Source: Clostridium bovifaecis
Lineage (GTDB): Bacteria; Bacillota; Clostridia; Clostridiales; Clostridiaceae
NCBI GenBank assembly: GCA_009738435.1
Contig: CP046522.1
Coordinates: 3,565,249-3,629,248, forward strand
DNA length: 64,000 bases
Direction: 5' to 3'
Shown: positions 9,221 through 17,582 of the stretch, one piece after another
Numbering within the stretch: the stretch's first letter is position 1
Layout of the letters: the number at the start of each line of letters is the position of its first letter
Position numbers and translations under genes: made by a program
The notes under the pieces: model-generated
Databases searched by the model: none
Seen by the model: the letters and a program-made list of their open reading frames with translations, nothing else
Told to the model about the DNA's origin: nothing

Positions 9221-9658
9221 TTATTGCTTTAAAACTCCAATCTTTTTCAACTTGTCTAATATTCCCTGTATACCGTGACAAGAATTAAATTGAGCAGTTA
9301 AATCCTTACCTGCAGTAAGTCCAAAGTGGGTTCCTGCAGCCCATGCAGCTTCAAATGTTACATCATAAACTATTCCATTTACAGCTATATAAGCTGGCTT
9401 CCCATTTCTTCCCGTATATTGAGCTAATTCACCAATATTAAATGTTCTATCCGTTATTTCCTGCCTAAAGCCTTCCTCCCTATCCCTCATGTTCTCCATA
9501 AATCCTTCTAAGACGCATTTTCTATACATTTCTTCACCAATTACTTTATCCCAAAACATCCTCTCACCTATAGTTTTTGAGGTTAAGGCAATATGCTGTA
9601 AGTTTAAAATATTATCCTCCATACCTCTTATTAAGTTTTTATAATATTTCTTATTCAT
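9221..9658 (-). CDS. Cytochrome b5-like heme-binding domain protein
   Basis: 145 residues. An N-terminal helical segment (1-60) precedes a cytochrome b5-like domain (about 69-145): FNIGELAQYTGRNGKPAY, VNGIVYDVT, and AAGTHFGLTAGKDLTAQF ending in CHGIQGIL. The two His residues (in GTHFG and SCHGI) are at the expected heme-ligand positions. No membrane segment is seen. It is the first gene of the hydrogenase operon, with AAAGGTG before ATG 9658, so it may take electrons from or pass them to the hydrogenase; that role is inference. Confidence 0.82.
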   Translation of the reverse strand: MNKKYYKNLIRGMEDNILNLQHIALTSKTIGERMFWDKVIGEEMYRKCVLEGFMENMRDREEGFRQEITDRTFNIGELAQYTGRNGKPAYIAVNGIVYDVTFEAAWAAGTHFGLTAGKDLTAQFNSCHGIQGILDKLKKIGVLKQ

Positions 9659-9727
9659 GCAACCACACCTTTTAAAAAAGTTCCTCTTACATGAATATGC
9701 TTAAATGCTTAAAATATAACAAAAATC

Positions 9728-9755
9728 ACATCTTATAAATATAAAGCATACTATA
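9728..9755 (+). promoter_or_regulatory. Sigma-K-like promoter for the cupin coat gene
   Basis: AC (9728-9729), 17 bases, then CATACTATA (9747-9755) fits the mother-cell sigma-K pattern AC-N16/17-CATANNNTA. It lies 34 bases before the cupin start. A sigma-A reading (TATAAT inside the same stretch) is possible, so this is a reasoned guess. Confidence 0.5.
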
Positions 9756-9789
9756 ATTCTGTAATACTATGAAAGGAATGAACAACTAA

Positions 9790-10401
9790 ATGTATAACCC
9801 TTATGAAACATACCTATGTCCTTATTTTATGTATAGAGGGAGGTATAACCCAAACACAATGTATGACCCTTATGAAGACTACCCATACTATGGTAATACT
9901 CCAATATATAATTATTACAGGTATAATCAGAATCCTAATCCAAATCCTAATCAGTATTCCCCTGCTGCTGGTAAAATGAAGAATGCTGATCTAATTTCAT
10001 TAAGAGATTATGGACCAGAACCATTTGTAGTTAATATTAATGAAGTTACAAAACAAAACAATACTTTCCGTACTGCTTTATGGACAGGAAGGTACTTACA
10101 ACTTACCTTAATGAGTATAAATGTAGGAGAAGATATAGGTTTAGAAATACATCCTGACACCGATCAATTCTTACGAGTTGAAGAAGGTGAAGGTATCGTT
10201 AAAATGGGTAAAACCCAACACAACCTAAATTTTCAAAGAAGGGTTTCTGATGACATTGCAATCTTAATACCTGCTGGTACATGGCACAATATAATCAACA
10301 CCGGTAATAAACCGCTTAAATTATATTCTATTTATGCACCACCTCATCACCCACATGGTACAGTTCATGTAACTAAGGCTGATGCACAAGCTGCTGAATA
10401 G
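9790..10401 (+). CDS. Cupin protein with Tyr/Asn/Pro-rich N-terminus, probable spore protein
   Basis: 203 residues. The first 55-60 are rich in Tyr, Asn and Pro (repeats such as NPNPNPN and DPYEDYPYY), as in spore coat proteins. Residues about 70-195 form a single cupin: EIHPDTDQFLRVEEGEG is motif 1 and PAGTWHNIINTGNKPLKLY is motif 2, giving a likely metal site. The tail contains PPHHPHGTVH. The gene is alone, divergent from the hydrogenase operon, and preceded by AAAGGAATG. A structural or enzymatic coat role is inferred. Confidence 0.8.
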   Translation: MYNPYETYLCPYFMYRGRYNPNTMYDPYEDYPYYGNTPIYNYYRYNQNPNPNPNQYSPAAGKMKNADLISLRDYGPEPFVVNINEVTKQNNTFRTALWTGRYLQLTLMSINVGEDIGLEIHPDTDQFLRVEEGEGIVKMGKTQHNLNFQRRVSDDIAILIPAGTWHNIINTGNKPLKLYSIYAPPHHPHGTVHVTKADAQAAE

Positions 10402-10521
10402 AATTAAGCAAAGCTGCTATAGTTAAAAGAACGCCTCCGCGTTAAGCTCTTGATTAGCTGAATTATTTAACTAACAAAGATATGTTCTATACTATGTTGT
10501 TTCTATGCATTTTTATGTTAT

Positions 10522-10573
10522 AAAAAAGACTTTCAAGGAGAAAATATTATCTTCATCCTTAAAAGTCTTTTTA
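10522..10573. terminator. Bidirectional terminator between cupin gene and speB
   Basis: AAAAAAGACTTTcAAGGA pairs with TCCTTaAAAGTCTTTTT across a 16-base loop. T runs on both strands suit the convergent genes. Confidence 0.85.
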
Positions 10574-10577
10574 TTGC

Positions 10578-11432
10578 TTACTTATATATTGCTAAAGCTA
10601 ATTCTCTTACTATCTTACATGCAACAGCATTTGACACTCCTGAAGGGTCATAGTGTGGAGATAATTCTACTACGTCAGCCCCTACAACATTTAAGTTCTG
10701 CATTGCAAGTATAGCATCCATCATTTCATGGAAACTTATTCCTCCAGCTTCTGGAGTACCTGTTCCTGGGAATACTGATGGGTCTAAAACATCTAAGTCA
10801 ATTGTTATATAAACTGGATGATCTCCTATTTCTTTTATTGCATCCTCTAATCCGTCTGTGTTAAACTTAGTCAATTTTACATGCTTTTCAGCCCATCTAA
10901 ATTCTTCTCCGTCTCCAGATCTTATTCCAAAGTGATACATTTTCCCATCACCTACGAAATCCCATATTCTTTTTAAAACAGTGGCATGAGATAATCTTTC
11001 TCCCTTGAATTCATCTCTAAGATCTGTATGAGCATCAAAATGTATTATACGTAAATCTTTATATTTTTCAAATACTGCCTCTACTGCTGGGTATGAAACT
11101 AAGTGTTCTCCACCTATCATAAATGGAATTTTATCATCTGCAACTATACCTTGAGTAAATTCCTTTATCATTTTTAATACCTTTTCTGTATTTCCAAAGC
11201 CAAATTCTAAATCTCCAGCGTCAAATACATTGATTTCTGTTAAGTCTTTATCAAAGTATGGGCTGTATGTTTCAAGTCCATAAGATTCGCTTCTCATAAC
11301 ATCCGGAGCAAATCTAGTGCCTGGTCTAAAAGATGTTGTACCATCAAATGGAGCTCCAAAAACAACTATTTTTGATTCATCATATTCATTATCAAAACCG
11401 ACAAATGTTGATACATTCTTATTTCTCTGCAT
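10578..11432 (-). CDS. speB: Agmatinase
   Basis: 284-residue ureohydrolase that converts agmatine to putrescine and urea. Di-manganese ligands are seen in GGEHLVSYP, HFDAHTDLRDE and DLDVLDPSVFPGTGTPE, which match agmatinase signatures. It overlaps the end of speE by 14 bases, so the two are translated together. With speA nearby, the path is arginine to agmatine to putrescine to spermidine. Confidence 0.95.
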   Translation of the reverse strand: MQRNKNVSTFVGFDNEYDESKIVVFGAPFDGTTSFRPGTRFAPDVMRSESYGLETYSPYFDKDLTEINVFDAGDLEFGFGNTEKVLKMIKEFTQGIVADDKIPFMIGGEHLVSYPAVEAVFEKYKDLRIIHFDAHTDLRDEFKGERLSHATVLKRIWDFVGDGKMYHFGIRSGDGEEFRWAEKHVKLTKFNTDGLEDAIKEIGDHPVYITIDLDVLDPSVFPGTGTPEAGGISFHEMMDAILAMQNLNVVGADVVELSPHYDPSGVSNAVACKIVRELALAIYK

Positions 11433-12273
11433 TTTCTAACATCTCCTTAACATAGTTTGGAAGGGCAAAAGCTCCTACATGAAGCTCTGTATTATAGTAT
11501 TTAGTCTTAATTCCTAAGCTATTCCACTTTTCAGGATTGAAGTCTCTTACTGGATCTAAATTTTTTGAAGCAAATCCAAATAACCAGTGCCCGCCTGGAT
11601 ATGTAGGGATAAAGTATTGATAAGCCTTAGCTATAGGGAAAATCTCTCTAATTTTGATGTGAGCTCTTTTCATTTCTCTAGCATTAGCTGGATAATATGG
11701 ACTTTCATTTTGATTTATTAGTATTCCATTTTCGGTAAGTGCTTTATAGCAGTTTGTATAAAACTCTGTTGTAAATAATCCTTCGCCTGGGCCAATTGGA
11801 TCTGTAGAGTCTACTATTATTAAATCATATTGATTTTCTTTTCCTTCTACAAACTTAATTCCATCTTCAAAAAATAAATTAACTCTAGGATCATCTAGTT
11901 TGGACGCTGTAAAAGGTAAAAATTCCTTTGACACCTTAACAACGACCTCATCTATTTCGACCATATCAATCTTTTCTATAGTATTATACCTAGTTAACTC
12001 TCTTACTGTTCCTCCATCTCCTGCTCCAATAACTAGAACTCTTTTAATAGCAGGGTTAGTTGCCATAGCAACGTGAGTTATCATATCATGATATATAAAC
12101 TCGTCTTTCTCGGTTACCATTACAAGTCCATCTATTGTAAGTAACTTTCCAAACTCTTCTGTTTCAAGAACATCTATCTTCTGAAATGGACTTTGTTCTG
12201 AATGTAAATGTCTTTTTACTTTAGCTGAAAATCTAACGCTATCTGTTTGCTCCTCAGTATACCATAGTTCCAT
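11419..12273 (-). CDS. speE: Spermidine synthase
   Basis: 284 residues, normal length. Rossmann-like aminopropyltransferase: VIGAGDGGTVREL is the SAM-site glycine motif, with the VEIDEVVV and DSTDPIGPGEGLF signatures. It moves the aminopropyl group from decarboxylated S-adenosylmethionine to putrescine. The gene needed to make that donor (speD) is not in the window. It heads the speE-speB operon behind a TTGACA/TATATT promoter. Confidence 0.95.
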   Translation of the reverse strand: MELWYTEEQTDSVRFSAKVKRHLHSEQSPFQKIDVLETEEFGKLLTIDGLVMVTEKDEFIYHDMITHVAMATNPAIKRVLVIGAGDGGTVRELTRYNTIEKIDMVEIDEVVVKVSKEFLPFTASKLDDPRVNLFFEDGIKFVEGKENQYDLIIVDSTDPIGPGEGLFTTEFYTNCYKALTENGILINQNESPYYPANAREMKRAHIKIREIFPIAKAYQYFIPTYPGGHWLFGFASKNLDPVRDFNPEKWNSLGIKTKYYNTELHVGAFALPNYVKEMLENAEK

Positions 12274-12443
12274 AATACTAGCCTCCTAAACACCAACCAT
12301 TGAATTTCATCTACTGATTTTATTCAATTATAATTTACACTTTTACATATAATTTATACTTAAAATTCAGGCTAAAATTAATAATTAGCCAATATAGCAT
12401 GATATATATCTATCTCTTAGCTTGTACCTTAGTTTAATATAAA

Positions 12444-12495
12444 TAAACTTTAAGTTTACCTACAACAAATATACTATTTTTTTTGTAATTGTCAA
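12444..12495 (-). promoter_or_regulatory. speE-speB promoter with downstream palindrome
   Basis: TTGACA (12490-12495), 16 bases, TATATT (12468-12473) on the minus strand. The 15-base palindrome TAAACTTTAAGTTTA (12444-12458) starts about ten bases after the -10 and could be an operator. The remaining 5' leader of about 170 bases contains one small hairpin (GGCTAA/TTTAGCC) and no riboswitch that I recognise. Confidence 0.6.
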
Positions 12496-12671
12496 GATGT
12501 TTTTGGAACTTTTCCACTACATTAACAAAGGGATAAAACTATAAGTCTTATAAAAACTTAGCTTCATCCCTTATAAATTCTATAAAATTTTTATATTTAC
12601 CTGTATTTGCAGCTCTCTATTTCTTCAGTATTAGGCCAAATAAATACTCCACATAATACTAAGCACTTTAT
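12496..12671. other. Intergenic region between speA and speE
   Basis: No gene seen. AAGGGAT (12528-12534 area) and ATCCCTT (12566-12573 area) can pair around an inner AAGT/ACTT helix, a possible weak terminator for speA, but there is no strong T run after it. Confidence 0.35.
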
Positions 12672-14120
12672 TTATATGCCTAAAACCTTAATATAATCTA
12701 CATGCGGATCTTCTGTATCTGTCAACATACTGTGTTGAGTTTTTATATATCTAATATAATTTATCATTTCTTCGCTTATTCGTTCTCCCGGTGTAACTAT
12801 AGGTATTCCTGGTGGATATGCCATTATAGATTCTCCACTTATCTCACCTTCTGCATCTTCTAATTTTATAAGCTTTTTGCTTGCATAAAATGCATCTCTT
12901 GGTGAAACTATTACCTCTGGGTTTTCCAAGTTTACGTTAGCAAACTTCATTTCCCCCCCCTTATACTTTTGGCTCATATCTCTTAATGCATCAATAAGAG
13001 CTCTAATAGAAGATTTGTCATCTCCTACACTTACTATAGCAAGTATATTAAATACATCTCCAAGCTCTACTTGAATATTATACTCATCTCTTAATATATC
13101 ATAAGCTCTAAAGCCCGTTATCCCAAGTCCTGATACATTAATCCCCAGCTTGGTTTCATCAAAATCAAAAACTCCTTCAACTCCCACTAGTTCTTTACCA
13201 AAAGCATACAATCCATCTATTTTGTTTATCTCTTCTCTTGCCATTCTTGTTAATCTTAATATTTCAGAGAAGACTTCATTTCCTCTAGTAATTAGCATCT
13301 TTCTTGCTATGTCTAGACTTGCCATCAATAGATAAGATGCGCTTGTAGTTTGAGTTAAGTTTAATATAGTTCTAACATGATTTCTATCAACAAACCCTTC
13401 ATTTAACAATAAAACTGAGCTCTGCGTTAAAGATCCTCCTGTTTTATGCAAGCTTACTGCAGCCATATCTGCTCCAAGCTCCATAGCTCCAGGCGGAAGT
13501 TCTTCATGGAAGCCTAAATGTGCTCCATGAGCCTCATCTACTATAACTGCCATTCCATGTTTATGAGCCATTTTTATTATTTCTCTAAGATCTGTTGTTG
13601 CTCCATAATATGTAGGATTAATTAAAAATACTGCTTTTACATCGGGATTTTTAGCTATTGCCTTTTCTACACTCTCTACCGAGACTCCCATAGCTATTCC
13701 TAGCCTATCATTAGTCTCTGGCTGTATATAAACAGGTACTGCTCCACTTAATATAAGCCCATTTATTGCCGATTTATGGGCATTCCTAGGCATGATAATT
13801 TTTTCTCCTGGATTACATACACTCATAATCATAGCTTGAACACCTGAGGAAGTTCCATTTACTAAAAAGAAAGCATGGTCCGAACAGTATGCATCTGCCA
13901 TTAATTCTTCTGCTTCTTTAATTACGCCACATGGACTTCCGATATTATCTAGTGGTTTCATTGAGTTTACATCTATTTCTAGAACTTTATTTCCAACAAA
14001 TTCTGCAAGTTCTGGTATTCCCTTCCCATGTTTATGACCTGGTACGTCAAAAGGAATAACTTGTTTTTTATGATATTCTTTTATTGCATCAAATAACGGA
14101 GTTTTATTTTGATTATTCAC
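12672..14120 (-). CDS. speA: Arginine decarboxylase (Orn/Lys/Arg decarboxylase, fold type I)
   Basis: 482 residues from GTG 14120, chosen because AAGGTGG lies nine bases upstream and the next residues (TPLFDAIKEYHKKQVIPF) match the usual N-terminus; ATG 14156 has no ribosome site. PLP enzyme: FDVPGHKHGKG, VNGTSSGVQAM, VDEAHGAHLGF and SLHKTGG, where the Lys binds PLP. The family includes arginine and lysine decarboxylases; agmatinase and spermidine synthase next door favour arginine. It has its own promoter and is separated from speE by 400 bases. Confidence 0.88.
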   Translation of the reverse strand: MNNQNKTPLFDAIKEYHKKQVIPFDVPGHKHGKGIPELAEFVGNKVLEIDVNSMKPLDNIGSPCGVIKEAEELMADAYCSDHAFFLVNGTSSGVQAMIMSVCNPGEKIIMPRNAHKSAINGLILSGAVPVYIQPETNDRLGIAMGVSVESVEKAIAKNPDVKAVFLINPTYYGATTDLREIIKMAHKHGMAVIVDEAHGAHLGFHEELPPGAMELGADMAAVSLHKTGGSLTQSSVLLLNEGFVDRNHVRTILNLTQTTSASYLLMASLDIARKMLITRGNEVFSEILRLTRMAREEINKIDGLYAFGKELVGVEGVFDFDETKLGINVSGLGITGFRAYDILRDEYNIQVELGDVFNILAIVSVGDDKSSIRALIDALRDMSQKYKGGEMKFANVNLENPEVIVSPRDAFYASKKLIKLEDAEGEISGESIMAYPPGIPIVTPGERISEEMINYIRYIKTQHSMLTDTEDPHVDYIKVLGI

Positions 14121-14178
14121 CAGTTCTAACCACCTTTTTTTACGGAAAATTAGCATTTAAATCCACAACATAAGATAT

Positions 14179-14205
14179 GTTATACCATGCATACGCCCTT
14201 GTCAA
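14179..14205 (-). promoter_or_regulatory. Probable speA promoter
   Basis: TTGACA (14200-14205), 15 bases, extended -10 TGGTATAAC (-10 hexamer 14179-14184). The short spacer is offset by the TG extension. Confidence 0.5.
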
Positions 14206-14296
14206 TATACTATTTTTTCAAATTTTATATTTGAATTTATTTTAAACAAATGTAAGTTTCTAATCCCTTTTAAGACCAACTTATATATTAATATTA

Positions 14297-14329
14297 TAAA
14301 AAAAGTATTGGTCATTAACCAATACTTTT
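14297..14329 (-). terminator. Terminator of the GGDEF-EAL... upstream side of speA; intrinsic hairpin
   Basis: AAAAGTATTGGT-catta... a perfect 12-base stem (14301-14312 with 14318-14329), loop of five, followed on the minus strand by seven T. It lies 23 bases after the stop of the GGDEF-EAL gene and ends that transcript. Confidence 0.9.
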
Positions 14330-14351
14330 ACCTTTCCCAATTATTCATTTT

Positions 14352-16571
14352 TTAAACTAGTCCTTTTCTATCCATCAGTAATTGTGTAATCTTTTCTGCA
14401 GGAAGTGGTCTGCTAAAGTAGTATCCTTGCATCTCATCACACCTTCTATCTTTTAGAAAATCCATATGATTTTCGGTTTCAACACCTTCTGCAACTACCT
14501 TTAAGTTCAAACTCTTTGCTAATTCTATAATAATATTTGCAATAGACCCATTATCCTCATCCGGTATTCCCATAATAAAGCTTCTATCGATTTTTAACCT
14601 ATCTATAGGGAATTCTCTTAGATAGCTTAAAGAAGAATATCCTGTACCGAAATCGTCTATGGCTACTTGCACACCTATTTCCTTTAGCTCGGACAATATC
14701 TGGACTGCTTGTTCTATATTTTCCATAAGCATTCCCTCTGTTATCTCAACTTCTAAATGCTTTGGTGAAAGTCCTGTGTAATCTAATATTTTATTTATTG
14801 TCTTTGATAAATCCTTCTTTTTAAACTGCATAGCAGATAAATTTACGGATACTAATAATTCTTCATTTCCTTCCTCATGCCACTTTTTGTTCTGCTCACA
14901 AGCTTTTCTAATAACCCATTCACTTATAGGTAAAATCATACCTGTTTTTTCAGCTACTGAAATAAACTTATCCGGATATACTAATCCTAACTTTGGATGT
15001 TCCCAGCGTATTAAAGCTTCTACCCCTGTAATAATGCCTGTCGATAAGTTGACCTGAGGCTGGTAATATAGCACAAATTCCTCTTTTTCTAATGCATGTC
15101 TAAGATACGTTATCATTTCTAATTTTCCATATGCATTCTCATTCATTTCTTTTGAGTAAATTTGATAGTTATTTTTACCATTTTTCTTAACATGATTTTG
15201 AGCGGAGGTAGCATTCATAATTAATGTTTCTGGATTTATTCCATCTAAAGGACATATACTTATCCCTATGCTTGCCGTAATAAAAATTTCTTTTTCCTGT
15301 ATTATGAAAGGTTCTGAAAAAATTGCCAGTAAACTATTGGCTGTTGCAATAATTTGCTCTATATTTAATATATTGTCTAATATAATAGCAAATTCATCTC
15401 CTGTTATCCTAGATAAAGCGTTTATATCCTTTATTTGCTCTTTTAACCTTCTTGCTACTTGAACAAGAAGCTCATCTCCAGATAAATGTCCCATAGCCTC
15501 ATTTATAAACTTAAAGTCATCTAGTCCTAAAGTCATAATACCTATAAACCGATTCTCATATTTTGCCTTGTTTATTGAGCTTTCTAGAATCTCTATGAAA
15601 GTCGCTTTTTGAGGTAATCCAGTTAGAATATCGTACCTTTTTAAATAGTTTATATCTTCTTGATCCCTCTTTCTTTCTTTCATTTCTTCTTCTAACGCCT
15701 TGTTTTGAAAGTAGATCTTTTCAAAGTTTTCCTTTAACTGACTTTTCATTTTGTCTATAGCCCTTGCTAATAATCCAACCTCATCTTTTCTCTTTAGAAC
15801 ACCTTCAGAAATATTCAATGCATAGTTTCCATTTTCTATTTCTTCTACATATTCTGCTAGAACTACAATAGGTTCTACTATTTTATTAGAAAATATCACT
15901 ATAATCATTATCCCAACTATAATAGCTATAAATAAGGTATATATGAGACTATTCCTTATTTTATTTGCTCCACTATTAAAATCTGAAATGTAAGAACTAG
16001 CGCTTATATACCAGCCCCAGTTAGGTTCAAAATCTGTATAAGCTATCTTAGACTCTACCTTACCAGTTTTGGGGTCTTCCCAATTATAGTATGTAAATCC
16101 TCCTCCTGACTCTGCTTTACTTATACATTCTCTAACAAAAAACTCTTTACCTTTTCCTTTGCTTTGCTCGTTCCATAAATATTTTCCTTCAAGTGAAGGA
16201 TGCGCCACAGCATAACCTTCCTCACTATATATTACAAAATACCCGTTTTCGCCCAAATCAATTCTTTCGTTGCGTTTTCTAGCAACTCCATTTTTAATTT
16301 GTTCTCCAATTAGATATGTCTTTACCTGCTCCTGAGCATCTTCAAGACTAATCTTACCTTCAGTAACTTCTCTCCTCTTTTGTTCTATTAAATCAATGGC
16401 TGAATTTACTGAGTTTTTTAATATCATCTGCCCCTTTTGGTCTAATTCATTTTTAGCATACCCAAAACTTGTTAATCCAAGAAATAAGGTAGGAATAAGT
16501 AGTAGGAGAAGCGCTACAATAATTAACTTTTTCCTTATACTTAATTTTAAAATTTCACATTTTTTCTTCAT
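14352..16571 (-). CDS. Membrane Cache-HAMP-GGDEF-EAL cyclic-di-GMP protein
   Basis: 739 residues. TM1 about 13-33, extracellular Cache-type sensor about 40-200 (GENGYFVIYSEEGYAVAHPSL, GGGFTYYNWEDP), TM2 about 207-230, HAMP, GGDEF about 315-470 and EAL about 485-735. The GGDEF motif is RITGDEF, so the first Gly is Thr. The EAL half keeps its key residues: EALIRWEHP, VNLSAMQF, EITEGML, IDDFGTGYSSLSYL, KIDRSFI, AEGVET and MQGYYFSRPLP. The likely output is c-di-GMP breakdown; cyclase activity is uncertain. The Cache domain suggests a small external ligand. Confidence 0.93.
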   Translation of the reverse strand: MKKKCEILKLSIRKKLIIVALLLLLIPTLFLGLTSFGYAKNELDQKGQMILKNSVNSAIDLIEQKRREVTEGKISLEDAQEQVKTYLIGEQIKNGVARKRNERIDLGENGYFVIYSEEGYAVAHPSLEGKYLWNEQSKGKGKEFFVRECISKAESGGGFTYYNWEDPKTGKVESKIAYTDFEPNWGWYISASSYISDFNSGANKIRNSLIYTLFIAIIVGIMIIVIFSNKIVEPIVVLAEYVEEIENGNYALNISEGVLKRKDEVGLLARAIDKMKSQLKENFEKIYFQNKALEEEMKERKRDQEDINYLKRYDILTGLPQKATFIEILESSINKAKYENRFIGIMTLGLDDFKFINEAMGHLSGDELLVQVARRLKEQIKDINALSRITGDEFAIILDNILNIEQIIATANSLLAIFSEPFIIQEKEIFITASIGISICPLDGINPETLIMNATSAQNHVKKNGKNNYQIYSKEMNENAYGKLEMITYLRHALEKEEFVLYYQPQVNLSTGIITGVEALIRWEHPKLGLVYPDKFISVAEKTGMILPISEWVIRKACEQNKKWHEEGNEELLVSVNLSAMQFKKKDLSKTINKILDYTGLSPKHLEVEITEGMLMENIEQAVQILSELKEIGVQVAIDDFGTGYSSLSYLREFPIDRLKIDRSFIMGIPDEDNGSIANIIIELAKSLNLKVVAEGVETENHMDFLKDRRCDEMQGYYFSRPLPAEKITQLLMDRKGLV

Positions 16572-16601
16572 AAATCCCCCTATTTTCCCTACGACTTACC
16601 C

Positions 16602-16612
16602 TAATTATACCA
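16602..16612 (-). promoter_or_regulatory. Extended -10 promoter of the GGDEF-EAL gene
   Basis: TATGGTATAAT on the minus strand contains TGGTATAAT, an extended -10 (hexamer 16604-16609), about 33 bases before ATG 16571. No good -35 is seen. Confidence 0.5.
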
Positions 16613-16781
16613 TAATATAAAATATTTCCTTACATTTTTTATTATAATTTGGGGCTATGTTTTAATTTGACTGATGAAACTCCTCTTCATTTCTTCTATA
16701 TTTTATGACTAATAAAAGATGATAATGTAATGAGAATACCGAATAATTATTTGTGTCTAACTTCATTATATACACTCATTT

Positions 16782-17417
16782 CTATTGCTTATCTTCTCCA
16801 TACTTTTTGCATTTTTTTATGAATATTTCTATATTTTCTTTTTCATCTTTTATTTTATCTTCTGTCATTTCTCCTCTACCAAGTCTATCACATAAAGATA
16901 GTAAAGCCATCTCATCTATAGATACCTCCGATATCATTTTTTCTATATCCGCAAATGGCAAGTTCTTAACAACAAATAAGGCTTGCATATGCCATCTCAC
17001 CAATCCTGTAACCCTTTTTATTAAATCTTCATCATGAGTAAACTCCTTTAGAAACTCTCTTGCCACCCTTGCGCCATATCTATCGTGGTCGTAAGAGGTT
17101 ATTCTTCCTTTTCTGATTTTAGTTGTAGGTGGTTTACCTATATCGTGTAACAAAGCTGCCCACATGAATGCTCTTGGGTGCTCGCTTAGTTGTTTTCTTT
17201 CAGCAGCATTATCTACAACAAGCATGGTATGATTCCACACATTTCCCTCTGGATGATACTTTGGAGATTGATCTATTTTTTCTAAATCCTTCAGCATTTT
17301 GAAAGGATATTCCTTAAATTCATCACTGTGAAACACTCTATTAAAGTATTGAGAAGGCTTTTTATCTCTCATTAAATGCTCTTCAAAATCCTCATATAGT
17401 TTACTTTTATTTATCAC
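16782..17417 (-). CDS. HD-domain phosphohydrolase
   Basis: 211 residues with one HD domain: NHTMLVVDNA supplies the first His and ALLHDIGKPPT the HD pair, with SYDHDRYGARVAREFL and RWHMQALF further on. The layout resembles the HD part of tRNA nucleotidyltransferases, but the polymerase domain is missing. Substrate is unknown, probably a nucleotide or nucleic-acid phosphate. It stands alone between the GGDEF-EAL gene and the end of the Mrp operon. Confidence 0.82.
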   Translation of the reverse strand: MINKSKLYEDFEEHLMRDKKPSQYFNRVFHSDEFKEYPFKMLKDLEKIDQSPKYHPEGNVWNHTMLVVDNAAERKQLSEHPRAFMWAALLHDIGKPPTTKIRKGRITSYDHDRYGARVAREFLKEFTHDEDLIKRVTGLVRWHMQALFVVKNLPFADIEKMISEVSIDEMALLSLCDRLGRGEMTEDKIKDEKENIEIFIKKCKKYGEDKQ

Positions 17418-17509
17418 GCCTATCTCCTCCTAACTTTTTAATAGTATTATTCCTTTTATACTATAGTAATATTTATAAGCTTTATAAAGCAAGATACTCT
17501 TCAATTAAC

Positions 17510-17551
17510 AATATAAGGGATAGTCTTATGATACTGACTATCCCTTATATT
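17510..17551. terminator. Terminator at the end of the Mrp operon
   Basis: A perfect 16-base stem (AATATAAGGGATAGTC with its complement) and a ten-base loop, 32 bases after the last Mrp gene. The T tract is short, so strength comes from the stem. Confidence 0.75.
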
Positions 17552-17582
17552 CTTTAGCTTTTATAACTATACTTTAACAAAA

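Noticed and set aside
14297..14329. Reading this hairpin as the speA terminator
   Set aside because: It is upstream of speA on the minus strand and just after the GGDEF-EAL stop when read in the direction of that gene, so it belongs to the GGDEF-EAL transcript.
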